From Manduca sexta (lineage: Eukaryota > Arthropoda > Insecta > Lepidoptera > Sphingidae), in assembly GCF_014839805.1 (NCBI RefSeq), contig NC_051119.1:10285245-10349244 (forward strand): 64,000 nt of DNA. Direction: 5' to 3'. Every line of letters starts with the position of its first letter. Positions within the stretch are counted from its first letter, which is position 1. Positions 22,780-34,585 of the stretch are shown in pieces. The translations under genes were made by a program, and so were the position numbers. A model generated the notes under the pieces. It made no database searches. It had not been told where the DNA came from and was given only the letters and a program-made list of their open reading frames with translations.

Positions 22780-23105
22780 CTTAAACTATATAGAGTGGTC
22801 ATTGGAAAGATTGTCATACAACAAATTTGCGCTTATGTGATAGTTACTCAATCTACCGTGAAATAGCAAAACATCAATGTAAAATACTTCATATTTTTCC
22901 ATATCATAGCTTGCACTTTTTAATGCGAATATTAACATATTTTCTGTAAATATATTATTTCTGTATTAATATATAAGGACGCTGTGACATCTTGTCACAC
23001 GAATAAAACAGTGACTTATTACCAATTGCTAATAACTTATAGAGCAAAAATTTGGCCCTGATGTCCGGTCTGTATCTAACTATATAGTTTAATGTATTTG
23101 CTTAT
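22780..23105 (+). repeat. Dispersed repeat family 5 (A)
   Basis: See 621-960. Counterpart in copy B at 40841-41165. Confidence 0.6.
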
Positions 23106-23920
23106 AGCGTTTAGTAGTTGTAAGACTCTTATTATAGTATGCTTTTGCTCTAAATTTATTATTTTTCCTTCTATCTGTCTTTTAGCACTGGTTCCACTTT
23201 AGTCAAACTAACATCCTTTACAAAATGGAGTAGTTTGATTTGATTCATTATTTTGTATGTAACAGAAAATTATACGAAAAATATCTTTTGTGAAATTATC
23301 ATCGATATTGGATAAAAGAAGCAGTTACTCATATATTAAATATTGTAAGAAAGTCACAGTTTGTTTTTACTGTGATTTAAACATTCTAATTCCGTTAGAT
23401 TTTTGATGGCATACACTTTTGATAGATGTATTTAAAAAATAGTATTTTTATTAACATTATTTTGCTTTTATTAAATAATATTTTAATTAACTGTTTGTAT
23501 TATAAGAATACACTTACAATTCATCTCACAGAATTCACAACTAACATCTCTTAACTTTTAATTTGCTGTAATTATATTAACATAGAGCTCTTACAACACA
23601 ATGACTAAGTACCTAAATAACTAACAATAAAATCAACGACCAATCCACAATGAATCAAGTCCAAGTCCCGCCCTAACATTAACAAACACTTTTGTCGTAT
23701 TGTTGCGATCGTTTACAATACTATTGTTCTACTGGATTGGTGTCGTGTGGCGATACTGGCGGCCATTCGGGCGCGTCTAACTTCCATTGTTTCGAGTGCA
23801 TTACGCATTTCGGTAATTACTTTTGAGTTACATGGGGTTGGAAAACGGTTGCTGCTTGTTCGTATTGTTGGGTTTTATTATTTTATATAAAGCAATAGCA
23901 GGTAGTTAGTGTAAAATGCA
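23106..23920. other. Unannotated stretch of copy A
   Basis: Nearly identical to 41166-41983. AT-rich, with a less AT-rich patch at 23730-23870. No gene is seen. Confidence 0.4.
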
Positions 23921-24232
23921 ATGAATGAGTCCAAAGCCAGATTTCGGCCACGGCGGCCTATCTCGACGGAGGTCAATTGAGTACGCAGGAGATATTATAG
24001 TGCATAAATGTGCGCGTAATACACAGGTGGAGTCTGTTCTTCCACTCTCATAGACCAGTGAGATGGTAATCCGACATGACCGGAGAGAGATCAGATGCAC
24101 CACCAACGGGTTTACGTGCTTTCCGATGCAGGAGGATATGATACCGCCAACTTCCTGAGTCCGAGCTGCGGCTGAGTAATTTTTAAGATGGAAAGATCCA
24201 GTCACAATTATTTTTTTGGCTCGACCCGGGAT
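23921..24232 (-). mobile_element. SINE-2b (A)
   Basis: On the minus strand, from a head remnant 'cccgggtcgagcc' through 'ggtcatgtcggattacc' to 'ctgcgtactcaattg'. It shares its body with 31296-31615 (+) and 34275-34585 (+). The 111-aa frame across it is identical in both copies but is only SINE sequence. Confidence 0.7.
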
Positions 24233-24261
24233 AAAATGCAATAAGACATAATCGCCACTTT

Positions 24262-24310
24262 TATATAGGATGATTTTGTCATTGCCTTAATAAATGAAAC
24301 CATATACTCA
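24262..24310 (+). mobile_element. End fragment of the CAGGGT MITE family (A)
   Basis: 'tataggatgattttgtcatt' then 'aataaatgaaaccatatac' resembles the left end of 54750-55126 and 56955-57359. Counterpart at about 42320-42370. Confidence 0.45.
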
Positions 24311-25861
24311 CACACCGCTTCTAATATGTCTATGCTATTGTGAATCTTGCATGAATAACGACTATTTTTTACCAAAAATCTAATTTTTTCTTTTCGGATT
24401 TTTTTTTAATTTGTTTTTCAAGGCAAAATGCGAATATGACGTGTGCGTGGATGTATTTCTGAAGGAAATTGCGCTGTTAAACGCGTTAATCTCAAGAACT
24501 ACTAAACCAATTTTTATTTATCTTCACTAATTGGAAGCTACATTAAAACTCGGTAAAACTTTTTCACGCGAACGCACCCGCTGGTAAAAGCTGGTATCTA
24601 ACATTTTTATTGATAAATACATTATTGCACCTCATTATAATTACACAGAGACTCTCACGGTCTTTAAAAGAAATTGGAAAGTAATAAGACAGAAAAAAAA
24701 TCAAATACATGTTTACTAAAAATCTATTCAAAAAGACAAGAAAACGGATGAACTTTCCTTAAATTCCCTGCAGTAGTAAGGGTTATCCTTTAAATGATAA
24801 TGTCACCCAATACTCAAGTGGCTCAGCTGTTCAATTTAATTGTGCTCAATATAAAAACTGATATGCTCTTAAATAGCAGGTAGCAGCAATTGTATGATGA
24901 GACGTGGTTTAAGAATAAATATTTCAGATTGTTTGAGATATAAGGTTATCCTGCCTTCTCCTCCAATGGGTAAGTAGAGAATGAACTATAAATATCTCAA
25001 TGGTGACAAAATAAACACGCCAAAGGATTTTGTTATAAGTTTATTCACCTTCATAAGTACAGTTTTATTTTCCATAAGAATCATGAAAAGTAACATCAAT
25101 TTCAAATTTCAATAACCTCGTATACACCAGGGATATAAATAATAGTACAAGAAAAGAGAAAAAAATAAAAATTTTGGTCTTATCGCACAAGGCAATCTCT
25201 TACAGTCAACCATGGGATGGATAAAAGAGAAAATAAAATTACTGATATTTTTTTTTCAATGACCTGTATAATATCAAGAATAACTATAAAACTTTGCCAA
25301 AGGGCATTTTAAAAATAACTTGATTGTTCTATAATATCTTTGTAAATGACCACTAAACGTTATCACAGTATGCCTACCCTCAGCATCACAAACTCCAAAA
25401 ACTCATTGATCTAAAAATAATTAGTAAAAATCACCAGGGGTCTTGTTAAACTGGCCGTATACCGGGAACCATTCAAGTTATATCAATTACTCTTTGTTAA
25501 GAAATCATTGCAGAAAACATCGTACAATAAGGGTTTTTTGTTGGAAACCTTTTAATAACGTGCCATTGAGCACCTTTTATTCGGTTACCACATTATAGTC
25601 TGTAGGTTTCTAACAATTGTCAGCGATTCCACTAATGCATCGGGAATTTGAGCGTTTTGAATAAATGTAACCTCAATTATTGACCTTCTTAATGGTAAAC
25701 TACTTGTAATTAATATTTATTTCGAAGATTAGGTTGGTTGCCAGTTCGCCCATAGAGACTTACGCGCTACAAAAGTCTTTATATCACTGTACATATCTAT
25801 AACTAGTTAGATCTGTCTTTATCTGTTTTTTATTTATCTTTTTTTATATATAATAGCTATA
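24311..25861. other. Unannotated stretch of copy A
   Basis: Contains a Helitron-like piece near 24470-24600 ('acgcgttaatctcaagaact', 'cttttt cacgcg' type). Otherwise no gene or known repeat. Confidence 0.4.
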
Positions 25862-26143
25862 TCCATATATATAAAAACAAATCCCTATTTCCCGTGGTCA
25901 CGCCATCACGCGTGAACGGCTGAACCGATTTCACATTTTTTTTGTTGTGTTTGTTATTGTCAGGAGAAGGTTCTTATGAAAGAAAAAAATCAAAAAATTG
26001 CGCGCAAAGTTAGAAAATTTAAGAAAACTTAACGAAAATATTTGTTTTATATAACTGTAAATTGTTTGAAATAACTGTGAGCTATTGACAGAATGCGCGC
26101 TGCAAATTCATAGTTAACACGGGACGTCTGTTGGGTCAGCTAG
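25862..26143 (+). mobile_element. Non-autonomous Helitron, copy A only
   Basis: Starts TCCATATATATAAAAACA after an A and ends 'gggacgtctgttgggtcag' plus CTAG, followed by T. Copy B has the uninterrupted site near 43940-43960 ('ttataatagctattttat'), so this is a filled/empty-site pair. 282 bp, non-coding. Confidence 0.8.
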
Positions 26144-26452
26144 TTATATTATAATAGTCGCTATTTTATAAACCCATATTAACATCACCTCAAATGGCAT
26201 TTTAAGTCACACTATATGATTGATTTTGAGACTTTAGTTTACGTAACGCATCGACTCAGTTGAAATCATTTCTTATTGACAGCTTAAGCTTGATTGATTA
26301 AATAGTTCACAGTCTACTTGAATTTTACTCGAAAGCGAAATTGATTCACGGCCCTGATGATATTAAATGCTCTATAAATCTGGCAATGGCGAAGAGTGAA
26401 ATCTTCGGAAAGGGAACCCCAAAACAACATATAGGTAGTTATATACATAAAT

Positions 26453-26770
26453 AATAATAATATCAGCCCTGTATTATATACTGTACCACTGTTGGGCACG
26501 GGCCTCAACTACTGAGAGGAATTAGGCCTTAGTCCACCACGCTGGCCTAGTGCGGATTGGTAGGCTTCACACACCGTCGAAATTCCTAAAGAGAACTTCT
26601 CAAGTATGCAGGTTTCCTCACGATGTTTTCTTTCACCGTTAAAGCAAGCGATAATTATTCACAAAGAACACACATAAGTATAGAAAAATCAGAGGTGTGT
26701 ACCCTTGGGATTTAAACCTGCTTACATTCGTCTCGGCCGTCCATTCCACAACCAACTGGGCTATCGCCGC
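26453..26770 (-). mobile_element. SINE-1, full length (A)
   Basis: Minus-strand copy with a complete head ending at 'ctatcgccgc'. The target-site duplication TTATATACATAAAT is intact at 26439-26452; the right copy (from 26771) is interrupted by the mariner. Copy B has both duplications intact. Confidence 0.9.
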
Positions 26771-26777
26771 TTATATA

Positions 26778-28082
26778 CTTAGTCTGGCCATAAATACTGT
26801 TACACTTAATTATAAAAAAATATTACATTTGAATTTCGAATCTGTCATTTTTATACGATTGTTCATTGTGTTTTCTCATTTTGGCGCCAATACATTGTAA
26901 AATATTTTGCGATATTAAAATGGTGTGGGGTGATAAAGAGAACCGAATCGCTGTGATAGCATTACACAAAGTAGGTATGGAGCCAAATGCAATTTTTAAA
27001 ACTCTCCATACACTTGGTATTAGTAAAATGTTTGTGTACCGGGCTATTAATAGGTACAATGAGACCTCCTCTGTTTGTGACAGAAAAGATCTGGCCGTCC
27101 ACGTAGTGTTCGTACGAAAAAGGTGGTCAAAGCAGTAAGGGAAAGAATTCGAAGAAATCCTGTCCGAAAGCAAAAGATTTTATCTCGGGAAATGAAGATA
27201 GCACCTAGAACCATGTCGCGTATTTTAAAAGATGACTTAGGACTTGCAGCCTATAAGAGACGCACTGGCCATTTCTTAACTGATAATTTAAAGAAGAATA
27301 GGGTGGTAAAATCGAAACAACTACTGAAGCGGTACGCAAAGGGAGGTCACAGAAAAATTTTGTTTACGGATGAGAAAATTTTTACAATTGAGCAACATTT
27401 TAACAAACAAAATGACCGTATTTATGCTCAAAGCTCTAAGGAAGCTTCCCAATTAGTCGACAGAGTGCAACGTGGACATTATCCGACTTCAGTGATGGTT
27501 TGGTGGGGTGTTAGCTATGAAGGAGTGACTGAGCCATATTTTTGTGAAAAGGTATCAAAACATCGGCACAAGTGTATCAAGATACCATTCTTGAGAAGGT
27601 AGTTAAGCCCCTTAACATCACCATGTTCAATAACCAAGTATGGTCCTTCCAGCAAGACTCGGCGCCGGGTCATAAAGCTCGGTCCACGCAGTCTTGGTTG
27701 GAATCGAACGTTTCGGACTTCATCAGAGCTGAAGACTGGCCGTCGTCTAGTCCCGATCTTAATCCGCTGGATTATGATTTGTGGTCAGTTTTAGAGAGTA
27801 CAGCTTGCTCTAAACGCCATGATAATTTGGAGTCCCTAAAACAATCTATACGATTGGCAGTGAAGAATTTTCCCATGGAAAGAGTGCGTGCTTCTATTGA
27901 TAACTGGCCTCATCGTTTAAAGGACTGTATTGCAGCCAATGGAGACCACTTCGAATAAGATTTTTATATTTTTAATTGTTTTATATTTATGTATTAAACT
28001 GACACACTGTAAAAGTAATAAATGTTATTTGCAGTTAACAATTTTCTTTTTTCTTTATTACAATATTTATGGCAAGACTAGG
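26778..28082 (+). mobile_element. mariner-type element (DD37D), 1305 bp
   Basis: Imperfect terminal inverted repeats of about 26 bp: left 'cttagtctggccataaata', right (complement) 'cctagtcttgccataaata'. TA duplications lie at 26776-26777 and 28083-28084. The transposase gene is on the same strand. It is inserted in the right target-site duplication of the SINE-1 copy at 26453-26770. Copy B (TA at 44822-44823) keeps the empty site. 37 residues between the second and third catalytic aspartates place it with the maT/mori-type mariners described from moths, not DD34D mariner. Confidence 0.93.
26920..27958 (+). pseudogene. mariner (DD37D) transposase, two frameshifts
   Basis: Catalyses cut-and-paste transposition at TA sites: two helix-turn-helix motifs bind the inverted repeats and a D,D,D triad cuts DNA. 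The start ATG at 26920 begins MVWGDKENRIAV. Frame 1 runs to about 27088, where one base is missing in an A run just before the GRPR linker between the HTH motifs. Frame 2 holds the first catalytic Asp in ILFTDEKIF (27369) and runs to about 27553, where one base is missing in a G run. Frame 3 holds the second Asp in FQQDSAPGHKA (27656), SSSPDLNP, and the third Asp in LDYDLW (27770), 37 residues after the second. It stops at 27956-27958. With both bases counted the frame would be 346 aa, the normal mariner length, with no other stop. As written it is broken, but both lesions are homopolymer -1 events that could be consensus errors. Confidence 0.9.
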
Positions 28083-28097
28083 TACATACTCGTAAAT

Positions 28098-28698
28098 ACA
28101 GTCTTCACATCGTTGTGACGATAATTTGCTAACACATAAATTATGAGAGTAGCCAGCAAGAATCGTGTTATATGGACCCTTAACTATTAAAACTTGGTTT
28201 TAGAATTCTCAAAAGTCAGCGAATTAATTTGAAAATTATGCTGTCACTATCATTTTGTATACTAAATGAATTTCAAATAGCCAGAAGCTAGAAGGTAACA
28301 ATAGATATGGCGTGGGTGGGAGAATATCGAGCTATTCATTGTTAAATGAAAAGGGTTGAAAGGCAATTGGGTTTCAATAGAATCCATACTTTTGTAAACA
28401 TTAAACGTTGGCTTGTTTGCGTATCAGTTTTTGTGGTTTGATTGTATTTAAAGATCGGATGAATTGGATATGCTTTATAGTGCTATTATAAAAGCCGTTG
28501 ACAAAGAACATATCCATATCCCTCGTCGAGGTTTTAACCTGCAATTACAACATATACATAAATCATCTTTAATTACAATGTTGCTTGCAATATTAACATA
28601 TGCCGAACTCATCCTTGACAGTATTGCAATAAGATTGATATTAGTTTTTTTTTTCTAAACTACAAGCCCGGTTACGCTAATGCCACTTAAATTTTACA
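28098..28698. other. Unannotated stretch of copy A
   Basis: Matches 44831-45431. The 64-aa frame at 28464 is not kept in copy B, because one base in a C run differs ('tatccctcgtc' against 'tatcctcgtc'). No gene is supported. Confidence 0.4.
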
Positions 28699-28898
28699 TC
28701 TATGCTATTAGATAAAGCTGAATAGTTTGTTTGTTTGAACACGCTAATCTCAGGAACTAGTGAACCGATTTTGATTGGTTTTTCACTAATAGCAAGCTAT
28801 ATTACTCCTGAGTACTATAAGCTACTTTTTATCCCAGAAAAATATAAAGCGGGATTTTATCCCAGAAAAACTTTTCTACGCGGGTGGAGATGTTAACA
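28699..28898 (+). mobile_element. Helitron-derived fragment (A)
   Basis: 'tctatgctattagataaagc', 'aactagtgaaccgatttt' and 'cttttctacgcgggtgga' are Helitron-family wording; the CTAG end is not seen. Counterpart in B at about 45432-45632. Confidence 0.55.
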
Positions 28899-29159
28899 AA
28901 AGTATTTTTGTAAAATAGTTGACTAAGGATTCAATTTGATGTTCATAAGAGTAGTTACTCCCTGACAAATTGTGACAATCTCTATTCTCCCAAATACGGT
29001 ATTGCCAAGGATTACCACCCTGTAACTCTAACGATTGATATGTAATATTTATTAATTGATCTTCTTAGCAAACTATCTGAATAAATAACATAGCTTTTAT
29101 TTCTGAGCAATAGACTCCATATAAGCAGTTTCTTCTTTTCCTGAATCAAAACTACGTGT

Positions 29160-29452
29160 TATCTAACTAAAGCAAACAAACGCCTCTTTGCAACCGTATC
29201 CCAAAACCATTGATGGTTTTGCAAAAACTGGTCCAAGCGTAAATCCGCAGTAATGTGTTTAATTCTTGACGGACGTCCCTGGGGATCGTATCCCTTACGT
29301 TTCACTGCATTAATAAGATTTTGACACTCGATATGGCGAACATTTTGTTACGTAATAAGGTTGTTTGCACAATTAAAGATTTCACGCATGACAGAATTAT
29401 TTATCAACACCAACAGACTCTTTTGTGTAGTTTTTGTTACTTTAGATTTCAT
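29160..29452 (-). pseudogene. Copy A version of the 102-codon frame, nonsense
   Basis: Counterpart of 45892-46200. The codon CAA of copy B is TAA here (29348-29350), leaving 34 codons after the ATG, and 16 bp near the 3' end are missing. A G-to-S change also separates the copies. If the copies are alleles, the frame is open in one and closed in the other. Confidence 0.3.
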
Positions 29453-29639
29453 TATTCGCTACAATTTGTCCTTTAAGTATAGTAACTTTCATATCTAAAA
29501 GTCCGTCTACATTTGTCATTTAAACTTCTTTAATTTTTATTAAGTATTCAGAAACTCTAGTATCTAAATGTAAGCCTGCTTTCAAACTTGATTTTAGTGG
29601 TTTTTGTTTAAGCGATACTACCAAAATTAATTAGTTGGA

Positions 29640-29925
29640 ATTGACATATTATATTCAGTCCCGGATCTTGAATTTTTTGGAGGCAGGGCAAAATCTGGAT
29701 AATGCCGCTCCCAACCACCTATATTTTTACCTTTGTCATCATCATCATCATTTCGCGCCCCGCGGGAAATAGTTTATGTGTTTAATGTACTTAACGGCTC
29801 AGTAGTCAAAGTTGCATTAATAATAAGTTGTGTATGCGTCTGCCAAGTGTGAATTTGCCGCCCGGGGCACGGGCCCTGGCTTGCCCCCCCTCCCCTAGAT
29901 CCGGGGCTGATTATATTATTGACGA
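29640..29925. repeat. Dispersed repeat, 'gcccggggcacgggccc' type (A)
   Basis: 'ggatcttgaattttttggag', a (TCA)n run, and the GC-rich 'ttgccgcccggggcacgggc' to 'agatccggggctga' form a block typical of a dispersed lepidopteran repeat. Copy B (46410-46680) has an extra 'ctatgaattcgccgcc' duplication. Confidence 0.45.
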
Positions 29926-31000
29926 CCATTGGCTTATCAGTACGTGGCCGGGTCTTCTTACCCATGTTGTAGACGTTCCATGATATGTAGGTCTTTCAGT
30001 AATTGAACAAATACTAAATGTATACAAATTATCACTAAGAGTATTATGTTTAGGCTTGTTTTCGTCTCGTGATTAGTCAGTAAAGCGATCGGAGCTATAA
30101 ACTAAAGATTTACTGCAATCAAGTTATAATTTGATTCTTCTTTTATATCAGTTACTTCTAGACTCAGTTTTAGTTGCTCAAAAGTTTTTTATTTAAGTAT
30201 TTTTTGCAGAGATTTCAACCAACTTTCCCACCGATTTTATTGTTTTTTTTTTTTACCACAAAAGAGTTTCAACTTGCTTGATTTCTTTGCGACATCACAA
30301 TACCAAGCAAAAGCTACTTACTTTTGTAATATAACAATGGAATGTAAACTTTATCTTTTTTTAGATTGCGAAGGCGGTACGAGATTAAGGCAGATAAACA
30401 TTGATACTTAGAGATCCTTAGGCATTAGCGAAACTCAACACATGCTCTACATCAGGTCTATTTACATTCTCCACAGTACCTGTGACTGAAATACCTATCA
30501 GAATTAGTTCAGCGGTTTAAAAAATAGTCTGGATAAGCAAACTGACAAAATAATTAATACATATTTAGATTTAGTAACATGTGAAGAACTAACATTCACA
30601 TCACAGGCTAACGAAATACCTAATTATAATTGCTCCATTGAAGACTACGCACACCAATTAAAATAGTTTACATTATACATCAATTCATTCCAGAATTTTA
30701 AGCAACGCTACTTCTTCAGCCCTTGATAGCAACGCCATGTTAACATTCAAACCCTTTATCCCTTTGCAATTTTATCCTCATCCAGAGTATATCCACTGCG
30801 CAACATGACTTCCTCAAAAGAATTTCAGACCGAAATCAAAAGAGGTAAATTTTATACGGAACCTTATTAAAACTCAGTAGAGTCTAAAGTTCACTTGTTA
30901 CTGATAGGATCTATCCCACGGCATAAAGGCTTGCGGTTTGCAGGTGCTACTGGTGTATCTGATATAGATACTATTTATTTATTTAATGGCTCACCCAGTT
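29926..31000. other. Unannotated stretch of copy A
   Basis: Nearly identical to 46680-47760. A weak RTE-like LINE tail lies on the minus strand at about 30786-30830 (HVAQWIYSG then stop). No gene is seen. Confidence 0.4.
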
Positions 31001-31210
31001 AATAGACTAAACATATATATTCAATGATTTCTTATATTTACGCGAATGTTGGACATTGAAATAAAAATATTTTACCATGGATTGTATGGATTTTTGTACT
31101 ACATTTTTCTCCCGACGTTTCGAAGACTTTGCAGCCTTCGTCTTTGACCGCCCCGTGACCACGAAAAGCCGCAATAAAATCCGCAAAATGGTTTTAAACA
31201 TGCTCACTTA
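31000..31210. repeat. 'cgacgtttcgaagactttgc' repeat (A)
   Basis: Complement-related to the elements at 3890-4140 and 14180-14340 ('gcaaagtcttcgaaacgtcg'). Copy B at about 47750-47970. Confidence 0.5.
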
Positions 31211-31295
31211 AAATTGCAATATTAAGAAGGAGTGTCCTCTCTGGTTACAGGTGTGAAACAGAAATTATTATGTACTATCTGATATATGTATATAT

Positions 31296-31615
31296 AGCTT
31301 CGGTGGCGTAGTTGTAATGCGTTTACGGTACGAGTACGCCTACCGCGCTGAGGTTCTGGGTTCAATGCCGGATCGAGCCATAAAATTATTGTGACTCAGT
31401 TTTGCCATCTTAAAGATTATTCTGTCGGAGTTCGGAGCCAGGAAGTTGTGTGATACCCCCCTGTCTCGGTAAACAGGTCGCCTTTGGTCTTGTGCCTTAT
31501 TTCTTTCCGGTCATGTCAGATTTCCATGAGAGTGAAGGAACAGAGAGTGCACCTGTGAGTTGCGCACACACTTGTGCACTATAATATCTTCTGCGTACCT
31601 GGCTGATATCATCCA
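31296..31615 (+). mobile_element. SINE-2b, tRNA-derived, full length (A)
   Basis: The head has an A box (gtggcgtagttgtaatgcg) and B box (gggttcaatgccggatcg). The body carries 'ttccggtcatgtcagattt' and the tail 'atcttctgcgtacctggctg'. Counterpart in B at 48061-48375. Confidence 0.8.
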
Positions 31616-33115
31616 TTCATAGATACTTATTGTGCCAGTGGTATCCTATTTATTTGCACGGAAAAATGACAACTGAATTCACTGATAAGAATTACATTCA
31701 TGCTAGTCATGACTGATCTAGCATAAAGAAATAGTTTTGCCCGCACTTCCTCATGCCAAGTCCGTTTTGCAACAAATATATCATTAAAAAGAAGCTGTTT
31801 AAAGAGGACAACACATACTCGTGTAACAACTAATTATGTAATGTAAGTAACTAATAACTCTTAAAAAACGATATACTTTATACAATGTTATTTAAATACA
31901 AACTTTGCAGACGAATTGCTAACACCTATCGACCAGACCCTAAATATAAAAGTCACGTACAAGATCTAAATATAGAACAGGTCCATCATTGACGAGTACA
32001 TACAATTATGTAAAAAACAAAAAGCAATTAATATCACCCCAATGCGACGGGGTTTGAAATATTGTAAAATAAAAACAAATCGGCGCTTAGTGGACGGCCG
32101 CGGGACGAGCGCGGGGGATGCTGTTTCAATAATAAAAATAATTACCCAGAGAGTGTCCGTGACAGATGTGAGGGCTAACTAAGTGTGGAATCGGATTATG
32201 ATAATAAAGACCTTATAGTCCCACTGGTAAGGACTTCTTCCGTTAAGGGGGTTTAGGTCTTACACTTTACTAGTCTATCACGGGTCGGCAGACTTCACAT
32301 ACATCCGAAATTTTTACGAAGAATTCTCAGGTAGGTTAAAGGAATGTGAATGAATCTAGTGTCATTTCATACTACGTATGAAGCACATACAATACTATTG
32401 TTTGTATTCATAGCTTTTATAAATACAAGACAAATAAGATACCCGCCTGATGGGAAGCGATATTAGGCCCGTAAACTAACAACACAATCCAGAATACGAA
32501 TTACAAAGCACTGGTTGGCTAATGCTCTCACCATCTTAAGACATAATCATAATTTCCCGGGAAATGACAGAGTGGGACTGCTATCTCGGGAAAAAAGTGT
32601 TTGTAAAGCTTGCTCGTGTTCCCCACCATATTCACATATAATATACGAAAATAAAGCCGCTTCCACACAACCGCATCGCACTCTGGAAAGTTGAATATAA
32701 AATTGTAAATGGTGTTAACGCGCCACAAGTATCGCGAATTAATCGAAACACGGCGACCCCCCCCCCCCCAGCTTCCCCGCTTCTTTGAACCGTTCCCCCT
32801 CCCGTCCCGGGCTTTAACGAGAAGGACTAGAGGAGAAATGACAAAGTGACTTGGAAAGGAAATAGTAACCGGACCAGGAAAATAAAAAACCCTTGATACG
32901 TTGTGGTAAAATATGGAACTAATGTCCTCTACTGACAACATTAACTTTAAAACGAAAAGCAAAAGATGTTCTCCCGAAGCAGGTTTTTCTGGTCGAGGTA
33001 ATTACTGGCCCAAAAACAGGACATCAAAATTTCGACAATAATCAAAACATCTCTTAGTGAACATATAGAGAAACTTTGTGCCCTTATAACTGACAAGTAA
33101 ATATTAGCAAAACTA
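31616..33115. other. Unannotated stretch of copy A
   Basis: Contains the ~0.28-kb segment absent from B (about 32484-32766), which includes a family 3-like piece (32440-32545) and ends in a run of about 14 C. No gene is supported; the 144-aa minus frame crosses this indel and is not kept in B. Confidence 0.4.
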
Positions 33116-33240
33116 TACATACATACATAACATCACGCATTTATCCCCGAAGGGGTATGCAGAGGTGCAACTAGGGCACCCACTTTTCGCCAAGTATGTT
33201 CCGTCCCATGATGTGATAGGGGGCGAGCCTATCGCTGTGT
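33116..33240 (-). mobile_element. SINE-2a body (A)
   Basis: 'acatcacgcat' analogue, 'tatccccgaaggggtatgc', 'ccgtcccatgatgtgatagg'. Counterpart in B at 49616-49740; another copy abuts the gap at 38530-38719. Confidence 0.65.
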
Positions 33241-33304
33241 GAGCCCTATGCCTATAGCAAAACTATGAGCGTGATAAACCTATTTTGTTATGAGCATGGT
33301 AGAG

Positions 33305-33512
33305 TGACCCCACAGCAGTATGGTAAGTAGAGTGGAGTCCAATAGAATATCGACTGACGACTGATGATTACCTTTCGACACTAGACACAATTATGCCGGC
33401 CTGTTGGAACTGGATGTACACAGGCTGATCACACCACACCGCTGATCTTCTCACACCTTGTGTACGGTGGTCGCTATCTGGGCGAATATAAAATATATCC
33501 TACCACCAGCAA
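33305..33512 (-). repeat. Dispersed repeat family 4 (A)
   Basis: Complement of family 4, ending 'ataaaatatatcctaccacc'. Counterpart in B at 49800-50017. Confidence 0.7.
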
Positions 33513-33540
33513 AGTCTATTAGACCACTGCACCTTTTTTT

Positions 33541-33720
33541 ATTGTTTTGAATGACGAGACGAGCTTGCCGTTCGCCTGATGGTGAGCGATACGACCGCCC
33601 ATTAACAGTAGAAAGTAGAAACACCAACACCTTGAATTACAAAGTATTGTTTGATATTCCACTGCGCTCGCCATCTTAAGACATGAGATGTTACATCTTA
33701 TTATGTCCAGTAGTTATTTA
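33541..33720 (-). repeat. Repeat family 3, right half (A)
   Basis: Complement of the family 3 tail: 'gacgagacgagcttgccg', 'caacaccttgaattacaa', 'taagacatgagatgttac'. Counterpart in B at about 50050-50210. Confidence 0.75.
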
Positions 33721-34274
33721 CGATCGATACGTATATCGTACTACGTACTAGATTTGGCGTTCCGAACATTCACTGTGTTCAACTGAATTTAATTGCAATC
33801 CATTCAAACTGACTTTAGTATGGTTAATATTAACAGCTTGTAGTTGTATGCGGAGTGGCGCTCATGATATAAGAACTCGAGTCTAAGTGTAAACCTGGAT
33901 TTGAATAAAGAATATTAGTCAAATAAGTAAATTTGTTGTTCAAGTGAATAAATACGTTATAACAGTGACATTTTGATTGCCATTTTGAACACATAGTTTA
34001 TATGAACGTTCATGTCTATAGAATATACGTCAATATTACTTACCAAATAAAGTCACTTTTCCAGTAAAAATCCCCTACAGGTAACATATTAACCGGCAAA
34101 AATAAAGCCCGCAGTAGACAGTAGAACTAAAGGGGTGCGAACAATGCCGGTGTGTGTTTAATTGTGTAAGTTAGTGTGTAACTCAGCGGCTGTCAGCCGG
34201 ACCGCGCCAGTTTCATGTACGGACCGCGGTATGCCACATAGAGACAGGTAGGTATTTTATAATTAATCCATTTG
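33721..34274. other. Unannotated stretch of copy A
   Basis: Matches 50216-50784. A GC-richer part at 34185-34240. No gene is seen. Confidence 0.35.
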
Positions 34275-34585
34275 ATTGCCTTGGCGGTGTAAAAGTAGTG
34301 CGTACACAGTACGAGTACCACAGATGCGCTGAGATCCTGGATTGTGACAAAGTTTTTCTTTTTTAAAAATCACCCAGTCGACGCTGAGAGTTAAAAAGTC
34401 GGTGTGTTAACCTCCGTGCCACGGAAAACACGTATAGCCGTTGGCCATGCGCCCGATCTCTCTCCACTTATGTCGGATTGCAGTCTCACCGGACTATGCG
34501 CCTATGTATTGCATACACACTTCTCCACTATAATAACATCACCTGCGTACTTGGCTAATCACCGTTGAGATTGACCGACGTAGTC
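34275..34585 (+). mobile_element. SINE-2b, diverged (A)
   Basis: Head 'ccttggcggtgtaaaagta', body 'tgtcggattgcagtctcacc', tail 'acctgcgtacttggctaat'. Counterpart in B at 50785-51085. Confidence 0.65.

Noticed and set aside
32528..32962. 144-aa minus frame
   Set aside because: It includes a C-run (GGGG-coded) and crosses a segment absent from copy B; nothing recognisable.
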